A program made the translations under genes and the position numbers. A stretch of 38,638 nt of DNA from DATFMP01 sp035266845 (lineage in GTDB: Bacteria; SAR324; JACQKK01): contig DATFMP010000028.1 in assembly GCA_035266845.1 (NCBI GenBank), positions 1 to 38,638 of the forward strand, read 5' to 3'. The notes below the pieces were generated by a model that searched no databases, was not told the DNA's origin, and worked only from the letters and a program-made list of their open reading frames with translations. This document shows positions 25,311-32,796 of this stretch, piece after piece (positions within the stretch are counted from its first letter, which is position 1; each line of letters begins with the position of its first letter).

Positions 25311-26339
25311 ATGGCCCAGGTGGAAGCGAAACAAATCAAGAAGCAGTTCGGCGACGTGACCGCGCTGCACGGGATCGATCTCACGGTCAAGGAGGGCGAA
25401 TTCTGCGTCTTCCTGGGGCCATCCGGCTGTGGCAAGACGACCTTCCTGCGCATTATCTGCGGGCTGGAATCCGCCAGCTCCGGCGAGCTGTACATCGGTG
25501 ACAAGCCGGTGATCGGCTTGCCTCCGCGGGCGCGCGGGGTGGCGATGGTGTTCCAGACCTACGGTCTCTACCCGCACCTCAAGGTGCGGGACAACATCGC
25601 TTTCCCGCTCAAGACCCAGGGCACGCCCAAGGACGAGATCAAGCCCAAGGTGGAATGGGCGGCCGGCCTGCTGGGCATCGGCCACCTGCTCGACCGCAAG
25701 CCCCGCCAGCTTTCCGGCGGCGAGCGCCAGCGCGTGGCGCTGGCCCGGGCGCTGGTGCGCGAGCCCGCGGTGTTCCTGCTCGATGAGCCGCTGAGCAACC
25801 TGGACGCCAAGCTGCGCACCTCGGCCCGCAACGAGCTGAAGGAGTTCCAGCGCCGCATCGGCACGACGACCATCTACGTGACCCACGATCAGGTGGAGGC
25901 CATGGGCATGGGCGACCGCATCGTGGTGATGGAACACGGGCGCGTGCGCCAGGTGGGCACGCCGACGGAGATCTACGACGAGCCGGCCAACACCTTCGTG
26001 GCCACCTTCCTGGGCACGCCGCCCATGAACCTGGTGGAATCCAACGGACACCTGATGGGCTTCCGGCCGGAGAACTTTCTGCACAAGAGCATCTACGAGA
26101 ACCTGACCGACTTGATGGACATCAACTTCCGCGTGGCCCGCGTCGAGTATCTCGGCTCCGAGCGCGTCGTGTATGGCTTCCTGGAGGGCATTCCGCACGA
26201 GGGCGAGGTCATGTCCAAGCTTCCCGTGCACGTAGGTCACCTCGACCTTCGCGAGGGCGAGCAATATCCCTTCGCAATCAAGCGCCAGGACCTGAAGTAC
26301 TTCGACAAGTCCACGGGCGAACGCACAGCGAAAGGTTAG
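25311..26339 (+). CDS. Carbohydrate ABC transporter ATP-binding protein (MalK/UgpC type)
   Basis: The 342-residue ATPase powers sugar import. Walker A is GPSGCGKTT (36-44), the Q-loop lies in MVFQTYGLYPH, the signature is LSGGERQ (134-140), Walker B is FLLDEP (155-160) and the H-loop His192 is in VTHDQ. The C-terminal third is a shortened regulatory (MalK/TOBE-like) domain with GFRPEN. It may serve several permeases. The ATG at 25311 is preceded by AGGGACGG. It follows the binding-protein gene across the stable hairpin and precedes the first permease by 11 bp. Confidence 0.95.
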   Translation: MAQVEAKQIKKQFGDVTALHGIDLTVKEGEFCVFLGPSGCGKTTFLRIICGLESASSGELYIGDKPVIGLPPRARGVAMVFQTYGLYPHLKVRDNIAFPLKTQGTPKDEIKPKVEWAAGLLGIGHLLDRKPRQLSGGERQRVALARALVREPAVFLLDEPLSNLDAKLRTSARNELKEFQRRIGTTTIYVTHDQVEAMGMGDRIVVMEHGRVRQVGTPTEIYDEPANTFVATFLGTPPMNLVESNGHLMGFRPENFLHKSIYENLTDLMDINFRVARVEYLGSERVVYGFLEGIPHEGEVMSKLPVHVGHLDLREGEQYPFAIKRQDLKYFDKSTGERTAKG

Positions 26340-26350
26340 GGGAGGCGACC

Positions 26351-27295
26351 ATGGAAACCACCACCACCACGACCACAGCCGCCGCGCCACCGGCCAAGCC
26401 GTCGCGATTCCAGTACATGTTGGACAATCCCGGCTTCCTGGCCCCGTTGTTCATGGCCCCGGCCGTCGTCTACATCGTGCTGCTCGTCGCGTTCCCGACG
26501 GTGCTGTCCGTCTACTATTCGCTCAGCGCGTACAACATCTACAACCTGAGCTTCAAGTTCGTCGGGCTGAAGAACTACATCGACATCTTCCAGGATGACG
26601 TCTTCCTGCAGACGCTCGGGAATACGTTCATCTTCACCATCGCCGCCAACGTCATCGGGCTCGCGCTGGGCAAGGCCACGGCGCTGCTGCTGCTGCGCGA
26701 TTTCCGCGGCAAGGTCTTCGTGCGCTTCCTGATCATCCTGCCGTGGGCCGTGCCCATCGCGCTGGCGACGCTGGCCTGGCGCTGGATGTTCGACAGCCTG
26801 TACAGCGTGATCAACTGGTCGCTGCAACACGCGCACCTGATCGGCCCCAATACCTGGCCCAATTGGCTGGGCGAGGAGCACCTGGCGATGATCTCCGTCA
26901 TCATCGTGCACGCCTGGCGGCTGTTCCCGTTCGGCGCGGTGATCTTCCTCGCCGGCCTGACTTCCATTCCCAAGGATGTGATGGACGCGTGCGTGGTGGA
27001 CGGTGCCGGCTTCTGGCGCAAGAACTTCCAGATCGTCATCCCGATGATCACGCCGATCATCGCGATCGCCGGCCTGTTCGGGATCGTGTTCACCTTCACG
27101 GACATGAGCGTGGTGTACCTGCTGACCAAGGGCGGGCCCACCAACAGCACGCACGTGCTGGGGTCGCTGGCCTTCCAGGTGGGCATCCTGTCCGGCGACG
27201 TGTCGCACGGCGCGGCCATCTCGCTGGTGATGTTCCCGTTCCTGCTGGTCGCGTCCATCCTGCTGCTCCGCTTCCTGCGCCGCCGGGAGGTGTGA
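26351..27295 (+). CDS. Sugar ABC transporter permease, MalF-type
   Basis: The 314-residue inner-membrane protein has six main hydrophobic segments after a short N terminus with a run of eight Thr/Glu-Thr residues (METTTTTTTAAAPP). The permease loop VVDGAGFWRKNFQIVIPMITPI near 215-237 matches the EAA motif that docks the ATPase. AFPTVLSVYYSLSAYN after helix 1 is typical of MalF/UgpA-like subunits. GGAGG lies before the ATG at 26351. The next permease starts 1 bp after its stop. Confidence 0.94.
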   Translation: METTTTTTTAAAPPAKPSRFQYMLDNPGFLAPLFMAPAVVYIVLLVAFPTVLSVYYSLSAYNIYNLSFKFVGLKNYIDIFQDDVFLQTLGNTFIFTIAANVIGLALGKATALLLLRDFRGKVFVRFLIILPWAVPIALATLAWRWMFDSLYSVINWSLQHAHLIGPNTWPNWLGEEHLAMISVIIVHAWRLFPFGAVIFLAGLTSIPKDVMDACVVDGAGFWRKNFQIVIPMITPIIAIAGLFGIVFTFTDMSVVYLLTKGGPTNSTHVLGSLAFQVGILSGDVSHGAAISLVMFPFLLVASILLLRFLRRREV

Positions 27296-27296
27296 G

Positions 27297-28145
27297 ATGC
27301 CGCCCAAGCTGAGACTGAAGAAGCTGCTGGACAACACGACCGCGTACACCATTCTCACGATCCTGGTGATCTTCGCGGCGTTCCCCTTCTATTGGATGCT
27401 CATCACGACGTTCAAGACCGACGGGGACCTCTACAACCTGCACGTGGTGCCGTTCTGGTTTCACGCCATGCCCACGCTGGACCACCTGGATCTGCTCTTC
27501 AACCAGACGCGCTTCCTGCGTTGGTTCTGGAACTCCATGGTGATCGGCGTGCTGGTGGTGGCGATCACCCTCGTGACCGCCCTGCCGGCGGGCTACGCGC
27601 TGGCGCGGCTGGTGGGCACCCGCGGGGAGACGCTGGGCATCGGCATCTTCCTGACGTACCTGGTGCCGCCCACGCTGCTGTTTCTGCCGCTCTCCCGCGT
27701 GGTGGCCGATCTGCACCTGCAGGATTCGCTGTGGTCCCTGGTGGTGGTGTATCCCAGCTTCACCATACCCTTCTGTACCTGGCTGATGATGGGCTTCTAC
27801 AAGTCCATCCCACGGGATTCGGTGGAGGCCGCCCTCGTGGACGGCTGCACGGTGTTCGGCTCCTTCTTCAAGGTGGTGCTGCCGATGTCCATGTCGGGCA
27901 TCCTCACCGTGGTTATCTTCGCCTTCACGCTGGCCATGCAGGAGTTCATCTACGCGCTCACGTTCATCTCCTCGGAGAGCCAGAAGCCCATCACCCTGGG
28001 TGTGGCGACGGACCTAGTGCGTGGCGACATCTACTACTGGGGCTCGCTGATGGGCGCCGCGCTGATTGCCAGCGTGCCCTTCGCGCTCCTGTACAACTTC
28101 TTCCTGGACAGCTTCATCACCGGTATTACGGGCGAGACGCGTTAG
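27297..28145 (+). CDS. Sugar ABC transporter permease, MalG-type
   Basis: The 282-residue partner permease has six hydrophobic segments, with ILVIFAAFPFYWMLITTFKT in the first and the ATPase-docking loop SVEAALVDGCTVFGSFFKVVLPMS near 176-199. The tandem with the preceding gene is the standard MalF-MalG arrangement. The ATG at 27297 is tightly coupled to the upstream stop, with GGGAGG inside the end of that gene as its ribosome site. It closes the operon. Confidence 0.94.
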   Translation: MPPKLRLKKLLDNTTAYTILTILVIFAAFPFYWMLITTFKTDGDLYNLHVVPFWFHAMPTLDHLDLLFNQTRFLRWFWNSMVIGVLVVAITLVTALPAGYALARLVGTRGETLGIGIFLTYLVPPTLLFLPLSRVVADLHLQDSLWSLVVVYPSFTIPFCTWLMMGFYKSIPRDSVEAALVDGCTVFGSFFKVVLPMSMSGILTVVIFAFTLAMQEFIYALTFISSESQKPITLGVATDLVRGDIYYWGSLMGAALIASVPFALLYNFFLDSFITGITGETR

Positions 28146-28173
28146 ACCCCGCTTTGTATTGCGTGACCGCCTC

Positions 28174-28206
28174 CTTCGGGTTGCCCGCGCCGCGGGCTTC
28201 CCGAGG
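28174..28206 (+). terminator. Stem-loop after the sugar transporter operon
   Basis: CTTCGGG-TT-GCCCGC pairs with GCGGGC-TT-CCCGAGG across a GCC loop (13 pairs with a 2x2 internal loop), 28 bp after the last stop. It lacks a T-run; Rho-assisted termination or 3'-end protection is possible. Confidence 0.45.
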
Positions 28207-28325
28207 GGGCGTCTAACGCTGACCAGCAATGCCGTTCCGCGTGCCCAGCGAGCGCCCACTCGGCGTCCGCTGCAGCATGTGGGGCGGACACGTTCAACCG
28301 AAGCCTGACGGCCCGCAGCCCAGCG

Positions 28326-28355
28326 TTGACACCCCCGCGAACGGGGTGTTAGCGT
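28326..28355 (+). promoter_or_regulatory. Promoter of the ferredoxin-reductase pair with a palindrome in the spacer
   Basis: TTGACA (28326-28331) and TAGCGT (28350-28355) are 18 bp apart. A perfect inverted repeat, ACACCCC...GGGGTGT with a 7-bp centre (28329-28349), occupies the spacer. This is the layout of a repressor site or a MerR-type activator site. Confidence 0.5.
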
Positions 28356-28474
28356 TTGCGGTGCCTTGCGGTGCGGTTCTGCCGCCGACAGCAGCCTTGT
28401 CTGCGCCGTGGCGGCGATTCCGGCCGTCGGAGGCACAGCAGCCCTTCCACCCCAGCCAGGATTGCCCGAGCCTC

Positions 28475-28951
28475 ATGAAAGCGCTCCGCTTTGTGCCAGA
28501 CCGCTGCACCGGCTGCATGCGCTGCGAGATGTCCTGCTCCTACGCGCAGACCGGCACGTTCAATCCCAGCAAGTCCGTGATCAAGGTGGCGCCGCTGGAG
28601 CAGCACACCAGCTACGCCCCCTACACCTGCGTGCAGTGTGCCGAGGGCTGGTGCATGACGGCCTGCCCGGTGGACGCGATTACGATCAGCCCCGCCGGTG
28701 CCAAGGTGGTGGTGGAGGATCAGTGCGTGGGCTGCAAGCTCTGCACGATCGCCTGCCCCTACGGCACGATGTATCTCAATCCGGAGACGCACAAGGCCAT
28801 CAAGTGCAACCTGTGCCATGGCGATCCGGCTTGCGCCGCGGCCTGCCCCACGGCGGCCATCGAGTGGGTCGAGACGGACAACGGCGACTGGCTGGGCGAT
28901 TTCGCCGCCGAGCGCGCCTCCTACAACCTCACCGGCCTGGTGGCCGGCTGA
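28475..28951 (+). CDS. Four-cluster 4Fe-4S ferredoxin-like electron-transfer subunit
   Basis: The 158-residue protein has sixteen cysteines in four motifs: Cys11/14/17/21, 52/55/60/64, 84/87/90/94 and 111/114/120/124, enough for four [4Fe-4S] clusters. The pattern is that of HycB/DmsB-like or AorA-like subunits that wire a molybdenum or tungsten enzyme to a partner. No such catalytic subunit is adjacent. The ATG at 28475 has a weak ribosome site; no better in-frame start is near. It precedes the FAD-dependent reductase by 15 bp, so the two are probably one electron-transfer unit between NAD(P)H and an unseen partner. Confidence 0.92.
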   Translation: MKALRFVPDRCTGCMRCEMSCSYAQTGTFNPSKSVIKVAPLEQHTSYAPYTCVQCAEGWCMTACPVDAITISPAGAKVVVEDQCVGCKLCTIACPYGTMYLNPETHKAIKCNLCHGDPACAAACPTAAIEWVETDNGDWLGDFAAERASYNLTGLVAG

Positions 28952-28966
28952 TCGGGGACTGACGCC

Positions 28967-30277
28967 ATGGCGGGCAAGAAACACCTCATCGTGGGCGCCG
29001 GCACGGCCGGCTACAATGCCGCGCGTACCCTGCGCCAGCTCGGCAGCACGGACGAGATCACGCTCGTCTCCGCCGAGACCCCCTACTCGCGCATGGTGCT
29101 GCCGTACTTCCTGGAGCGGGGCATCAGCGAGGGGCACACGCAGACGCTCTCCGGCAACCAGCTGGAAAAGCTGGGCGTGACCACGCACTTCGGCCGCCGC
29201 GCCGTGAGCCTGGATGCCAAGAAGCAGACGCTGAAGCTGGACAACGACGACGAGCTGGCCTACGACGACCTGCTCATCGCTACCGGCTCCTCGGCCGTCA
29301 AGCTGCCGCTGCCCGGCTGCGATGGCGAGCGCGTCTACAGCTTCTGGACGCTCGCGGATGCCAAGGGGCTCACGGCCCACATCGCGCCCGATGCGCACGT
29401 GGTCATGGTGGGCGCGGGCTTCATCGCCTTCACCATCCTCAACGGCATCATGCAGCGCGCGGGCAAGGTCACCATCGTCGAGGTGGCCAGCCGCATCCTG
29501 CCGCGCATGATCGATGACACCGGCGCGGGCCTGGTGAGCAGTTGGCTGGAGCAGCGCGGCGTGACCCTGCGCACCGGCGTGAAGCTCAAGCAGATCGGCG
29601 ACAAGGGCGGCAAGAAGGTGCTCACGTTCGAGGACGGCAGCTCCGTCGAGGCGGACGTGGTGGTGATGGCCACGGGCATCAAGACCAACCTGGAGTGGCT
29701 AAAGGGCTCCGGCGTGGAGATCAACCAGGGCATCGTGGTGGACGACCACATGCGCAGCAACGTGCCCAACATCTACGCCGCCGGGGACGTGGCCGAGGGC
29801 AAGAACCGCATCACGGGGCAGCGCGAAGTGCACGCCATCGAGCCCACCGCCATGGAGCACGGGCGCGTGGTGGGGGCCAACATGGCCGGCAAGGACGTGG
29901 CCTACCCGGGCAGCCTGATGATGAACATCGTGGGCGTGGCCGGACTGGACACCGCCAGCTTCGGCAGTTGGGACGCCTCCGGTGCCGAAGTGATCGAAGC
30001 CGTACGGCCCGACCGCTCCGCCTACCGCAAGTACCTGTTCCAGGGCGACCGGCTGATCGGCGCCATCTACGTGGGCACCGACGACGTGACCTGGGCCGGC
30101 AACGAGCTGGGCATGCTCAAGGGTCTGGTGCAGTCGGGGCAGCCGCTGGGCCCCTGGAAGGACTATCTGAAGCGTGCTCCCTTCGATATCAAGAAGCCGT
30201 ACCTTGCCTCGCACACCGTCTCGGCGCTGATGCCCAACACGGTGCTGGGCCAGGCCTCGCCGTCTCCGCGGGTCTGA
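28967..30277 (+). CDS. FAD-dependent pyridine-nucleotide-disulfide-type oxidoreductase
   Basis: The 436-residue flavoprotein has the FAD dinucleotide fold HLIVGAGTAGYNAARTLRQL (4-23), an NAD(P) fold VVMVGAGFIAF near 145-155, VVVMATGIKTN near 226-236 and the second FAD contact NIYAAGDVAEG near 265-275. No redox-active CxxxxC is present, which fits ferredoxin/rubredoxin reductases or NADH-nitrite-reductase-like proteins rather than lipoamide dehydrogenase. Pairing with the four-cluster ferredoxin recalls the AorA/AorC subunits of aldehyde ferredoxin oxidoreductases, but the tungsten subunit AorB is absent. GGGGA lies before the ATG. Confidence 0.9.
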   Translation: MAGKKHLIVGAGTAGYNAARTLRQLGSTDEITLVSAETPYSRMVLPYFLERGISEGHTQTLSGNQLEKLGVTTHFGRRAVSLDAKKQTLKLDNDDELAYDDLLIATGSSAVKLPLPGCDGERVYSFWTLADAKGLTAHIAPDAHVVMVGAGFIAFTILNGIMQRAGKVTIVEVASRILPRMIDDTGAGLVSSWLEQRGVTLRTGVKLKQIGDKGGKKVLTFEDGSSVEADVVVMATGIKTNLEWLKGSGVEINQGIVVDDHMRSNVPNIYAAGDVAEGKNRITGQREVHAIEPTAMEHGRVVGANMAGKDVAYPGSLMMNIVGVAGLDTASFGSWDASGAEVIEAVRPDRSAYRKYLFQGDRLIGAIYVGTDDVTWAGNELGMLKGLVQSGQPLGPWKDYLKRAPFDIKKPYLASHTVSALMPNTVLGQASPSPRV

Positions 30278-30297
30278 GGGCCGCCCGGTAATACCTC

Positions 30298-30347
30298 GTC
30301 ACACGCCAGTCGCGGCGCCCAGCCTCTCTCCTCTGCGGGGGAGAGGC
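30298..30347. repeat. Dispersed palindromic repeat, family 2, copy 2
   Basis: GTCACACGCC is followed by GCCTCTC (30322-30328) and GAGAGGC (30341-30347), with three inner pairs. It lies between convergent genes; compare 17491-17536. Confidence 0.6.
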
Positions 30348-30452
30348 GGCGCGCTCGTACGTTCGCTTGCCGGGCAGGGTCGTGCAACGCGCGCGGCTGC
30401 AGCACGCGACCGGCGGGGCGTCCCGTGCCCGGGGGCCTCGCTCACGTCCGCG

Positions 30453-31403
30453 CTATTGCTCGCGAAGCAGGGAATACACGGCCTGCCAGAAAAACGGGAT
30501 CATCAGCTCGTGGTGACCGATCACCGTGAAGCCCTCGCCGCCGGTGCGGGTGGGGCGGCTGATGACGTTCTCCTGCGGCCGGTAGTGGCGGATCATGTCG
30601 AAGTTCACGGCCGTGAAGCGCTGCACCGAGTGCCCCAGGTTGCGCACCACCGTGAGCGCCTTGAGGAACACCTCGGGCAGGATTACCGCGGAGCCGTACA
30701 GGAACACGATGCCGTCCTCCAGCTCCGTGAGCTGCTGGCACAAGATGCGGAAGTCGCGGTAGCTCGTCTCTCCGATGGCCGCGCCGTCGGTCTCCGGGTG
30801 CTGGTGGATGGTCTCGGTGCCCAGCGCCACGTGCACCGTGACGGGCACGTCGTGCTCCAGGCAGGTCAGCAACAGACTGTGCTCCGGGTGCGCGGTCTCG
30901 AGCTGTTGCAGCTTGCGGGCGACCGATTCACCGTAGCCCCAGCCCTGGCTGGCGCCCTCGCGCACGGCCTCGTTGATCAGGATGCCGGTCTCCTCCACGT
31001 AACCGAAGCGCCCCGTCTCCAGGTTCGTGGCCACGTCCTCGGAGGTGCGGCCGAACAGGGCCACCTCGAAGTCGTGGATGGCGCCCGCACCGTTCATGAC
31101 CAGGCAGGAGATGGCCCCGCGGCGGATCAGCTCGCAGAACAGCGGCGAGATGCCCGTCTTGATGAGGTGCGCGCCCATCATGGCGATTACTTTGCCGCGC
31201 GCCCGCAGGATCTCCGCCGTGCGCGCCGCCACGTGCTTCAGGTCCTTGGCCACCAGGATATCCGGCAGGCCGGCGAGGAACGCGGCGAACGAGTCGTTGT
31301 CCAGCTGCGGCCGGCCGAACATGGACACGTCCACCTTGGTCGGCCGCTCGGCGAAGGGAAAGCGCTTGACGTCGGAGAAGTCCAGCTCCCGGTACTTGCT
31401 CAT
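30453..31403 (-). CDS. Deoxyhypusine synthase-like protein
   Basis: The 316-residue protein has the deoxyhypusine synthase fold: GKVIAMMGAHLIKTGISPLFCELIRRGAISCLVMNGAGAIHD near 68-110, with the NAD-binding and GAxxHD features, and an acidic region after TSEDVATNLETGRFGYVEE. In eukaryotes and archaea the enzyme transfers an aminobutyl group of spermidine to eIF5A; bacteria lack eIF5A, and bacterial homologues have uncertain roles (homospermidine or other polyamine chemistry). My recalled alignment puts Thr, not Lys, at the catalytic lysine (GFTVIGHHELMIPFF near the C terminus). Its ATG overlaps the trpS stop by 4 bp (31400-31403), so the two are translationally coupled. Confidence 0.85.
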   Translation of the reverse strand: MSKYRELDFSDVKRFPFAERPTKVDVSMFGRPQLDNDSFAAFLAGLPDILVAKDLKHVAARTAEILRARGKVIAMMGAHLIKTGISPLFCELIRRGAISCLVMNGAGAIHDFEVALFGRTSEDVATNLETGRFGYVEETGILINEAVREGASQGWGYGESVARKLQQLETAHPEHSLLLTCLEHDVPVTVHVALGTETIHQHPETDGAAIGETSYRDFRILCQQLTELEDGIVFLYGSAVILPEVFLKALTVVRNLGHSVQRFTAVNFDMIRHYRPQENVISRPTRTGGEGFTVIGHHELMIPFFWQAVYSLLREQ

Positions 31404-32392
31404 GTGGCCCCGTTCATGCGGATGTAGCCGCAGCGCTCGCGGGCCCGGTTCAGCACCTCGCGCGCGATGCGCCGGGCCTTGGCCGCGCCGTGGGCCAGGA
31501 TGGCCTCCATGCGCTCGGGGTCCTTGCGCAGCGCGAAGTACGCGTCGCGGTGCGGGCCGATCTCCGCGTTGATGGCCTCGAAGGTGGCCTGCTTGATCTC
31601 GCCGTAGCCCATGCCCCCGGAGCGATAGCGCTCGGCCCACTGGGCCTGTGCCTCCGGCGGGGCGAAGTGCCGGAAGATCTGGAACACGTTGCACGTGTCC
31701 GGATCCTTGACGTCTTCCACGCCCTTGGAGTCCGTCACGACGCGCATCACGGCCTTGCGCAGCTCCTTCTCGGTGGAGAACAGCGGCAGCGTATTGTTGT
31801 ACGACTTGCTCATCTTGCGCCCGTCCGTGCCGGGGATGGTGGCCACCTGCTCCTCGATGCGCGCCTCGGGCAGAATGAACGTCTCGCCGAAGATGTGGTT
31901 GAAGCGCTGAGCGATGTCCCGCGTCATCTCCAGGTGCTGCTGCTGGTCGCGCCCCACCGGCACGTCGTGCGAGTCGTAGATGAGGATGTCCGCAGCCATC
32001 AGCACGGGGTAGCTGACCAGTCCGTGCTCCACGTCCTGCCCCTTGGTGCGGGCATCCTTGAAGGCGTGGGCGCGCTCCAGCAGGCCGAAGGGCGTCACGC
32101 AGCCCAGCAGCCAGGTCAGCTCGGTCACCTCCGGGATGTCGGACTGCCGGAAGAACGTGTGCGCGTCGAAGTCCATCCCCAGCGCCGCGAATATGGCCAC
32201 GAGATCGTAGGTCTGCTCGCGCATCAGCTTGGGATCGCGCACCGTGGTCAGTGCGTGGTAGTCCGCGATGAAGTAGAACGCCTCGTGCGTGGCCTGCAGG
32301 GCCAGCGCGGGCTTGATCATGCCCAGGTAGTTGCCCAGATGCGGGACGCCGGTGGGCTTGATCCCGGAGAGTGTGCGTCGCTTCACGGTCAT
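31400..32392 (-). CDS. trpS: Tryptophanyl-tRNA synthetase
   Basis: The 330-residue class I enzyme charges tRNA-Trp. The HIGH-like motif is PHLGNYLG (residues 16-23) and the KMSKS motif is RKMSKSYNN. SGIKPTG at the start, DYHALTT, FRQSDIPEVTELTWLLGC and VPVGRDQQQHLEMTRDIA are all family hallmarks. Length is close to the E. coli enzyme (334). The ATG at 32392 is chosen because homology begins at residue 1; an upstream in-frame Met would add 23 non-homologous residues. There is no clear ribosome site. It overlaps the following deoxyhypusine-synthase-like gene. Confidence 0.97.
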   Translation of the reverse strand: MTVKRRTLSGIKPTGVPHLGNYLGMIKPALALQATHEAFYFIADYHALTTVRDPKLMREQTYDLVAIFAALGMDFDAHTFFRQSDIPEVTELTWLLGCVTPFGLLERAHAFKDARTKGQDVEHGLVSYPVLMAADILIYDSHDVPVGRDQQQHLEMTRDIAQRFNHIFGETFILPEARIEEQVATIPGTDGRKMSKSYNNTLPLFSTEKELRKAVMRVVTDSKGVEDVKDPDTCNVFQIFRHFAPPEAQAQWAERYRSGGMGYGEIKQATFEAINAEIGPHRDAYFALRKDPERMEAILAHGAAKARRIAREVLNRARERCGYIRMNGAT

Positions 32393-32502
32393 GGGTGCAA
32401 AAGAGGCCTGCGCTGCGTTCAATAAGAGCGTGGAGGCGGGCGGTCGCCGCCGGCAATCCATCACGTTAACAGCGGCCCTGCGCAAAGGGAAGGCGCAGCC
32501 GA

Positions 32503-32532
32503 TTGACTTTTCGCATGAGCGGCGGGTAGCTT
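32503..32532 (+). promoter_or_regulatory. Promoter of tRNA-Pro
   Basis: TTGACT (32503-32508) and TAGCTT (32527-32532) are 18 bp apart, ending 14 bp before the tRNA. The same pattern (TTGACTTT, 18-bp spacer, TACCTT) precedes tRNA-Cys. Confidence 0.6.
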
Positions 32533-32546
32533 CATAAGCTGCACAT

Positions 32547-32620
<74 letters not shown>

Positions 32621-32796
32621 TTCCGTCCTTCCACTCCGTTCCATGCCGCATCGGCACCGGCCATCCCGCCCCAAGGGCGGCCGGGCGCGGCACGGGCACG
32701 GAGTGGCCGCAATGCCGCCTCGCCATGCTATGATGTCGCCGGGCTGCCCGCCTGCCGGGCGCCCGCCTCCGTCACCCGCTTCGGTACGCCAGCCGC

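Larger units (their letters stand above)
28146..28474. other. 329-bp region between the sugar operon and the ferredoxin gene
   Basis: It contains the hairpin at 28174-28206 and the promoter with internal inverted repeat at 28326-28355. No gene is supported. Confidence 0.5.

Noticed and set aside
30453..32456. An unbroken frame joining the deoxyhypusine-synthase-like gene to sequence opposite/out of frame with trpS
   Set aside because: The added N-terminal part lies over trpS in the wrong frame and shows no family features; the ATG at 31403 overlapping the trpS stop is better.
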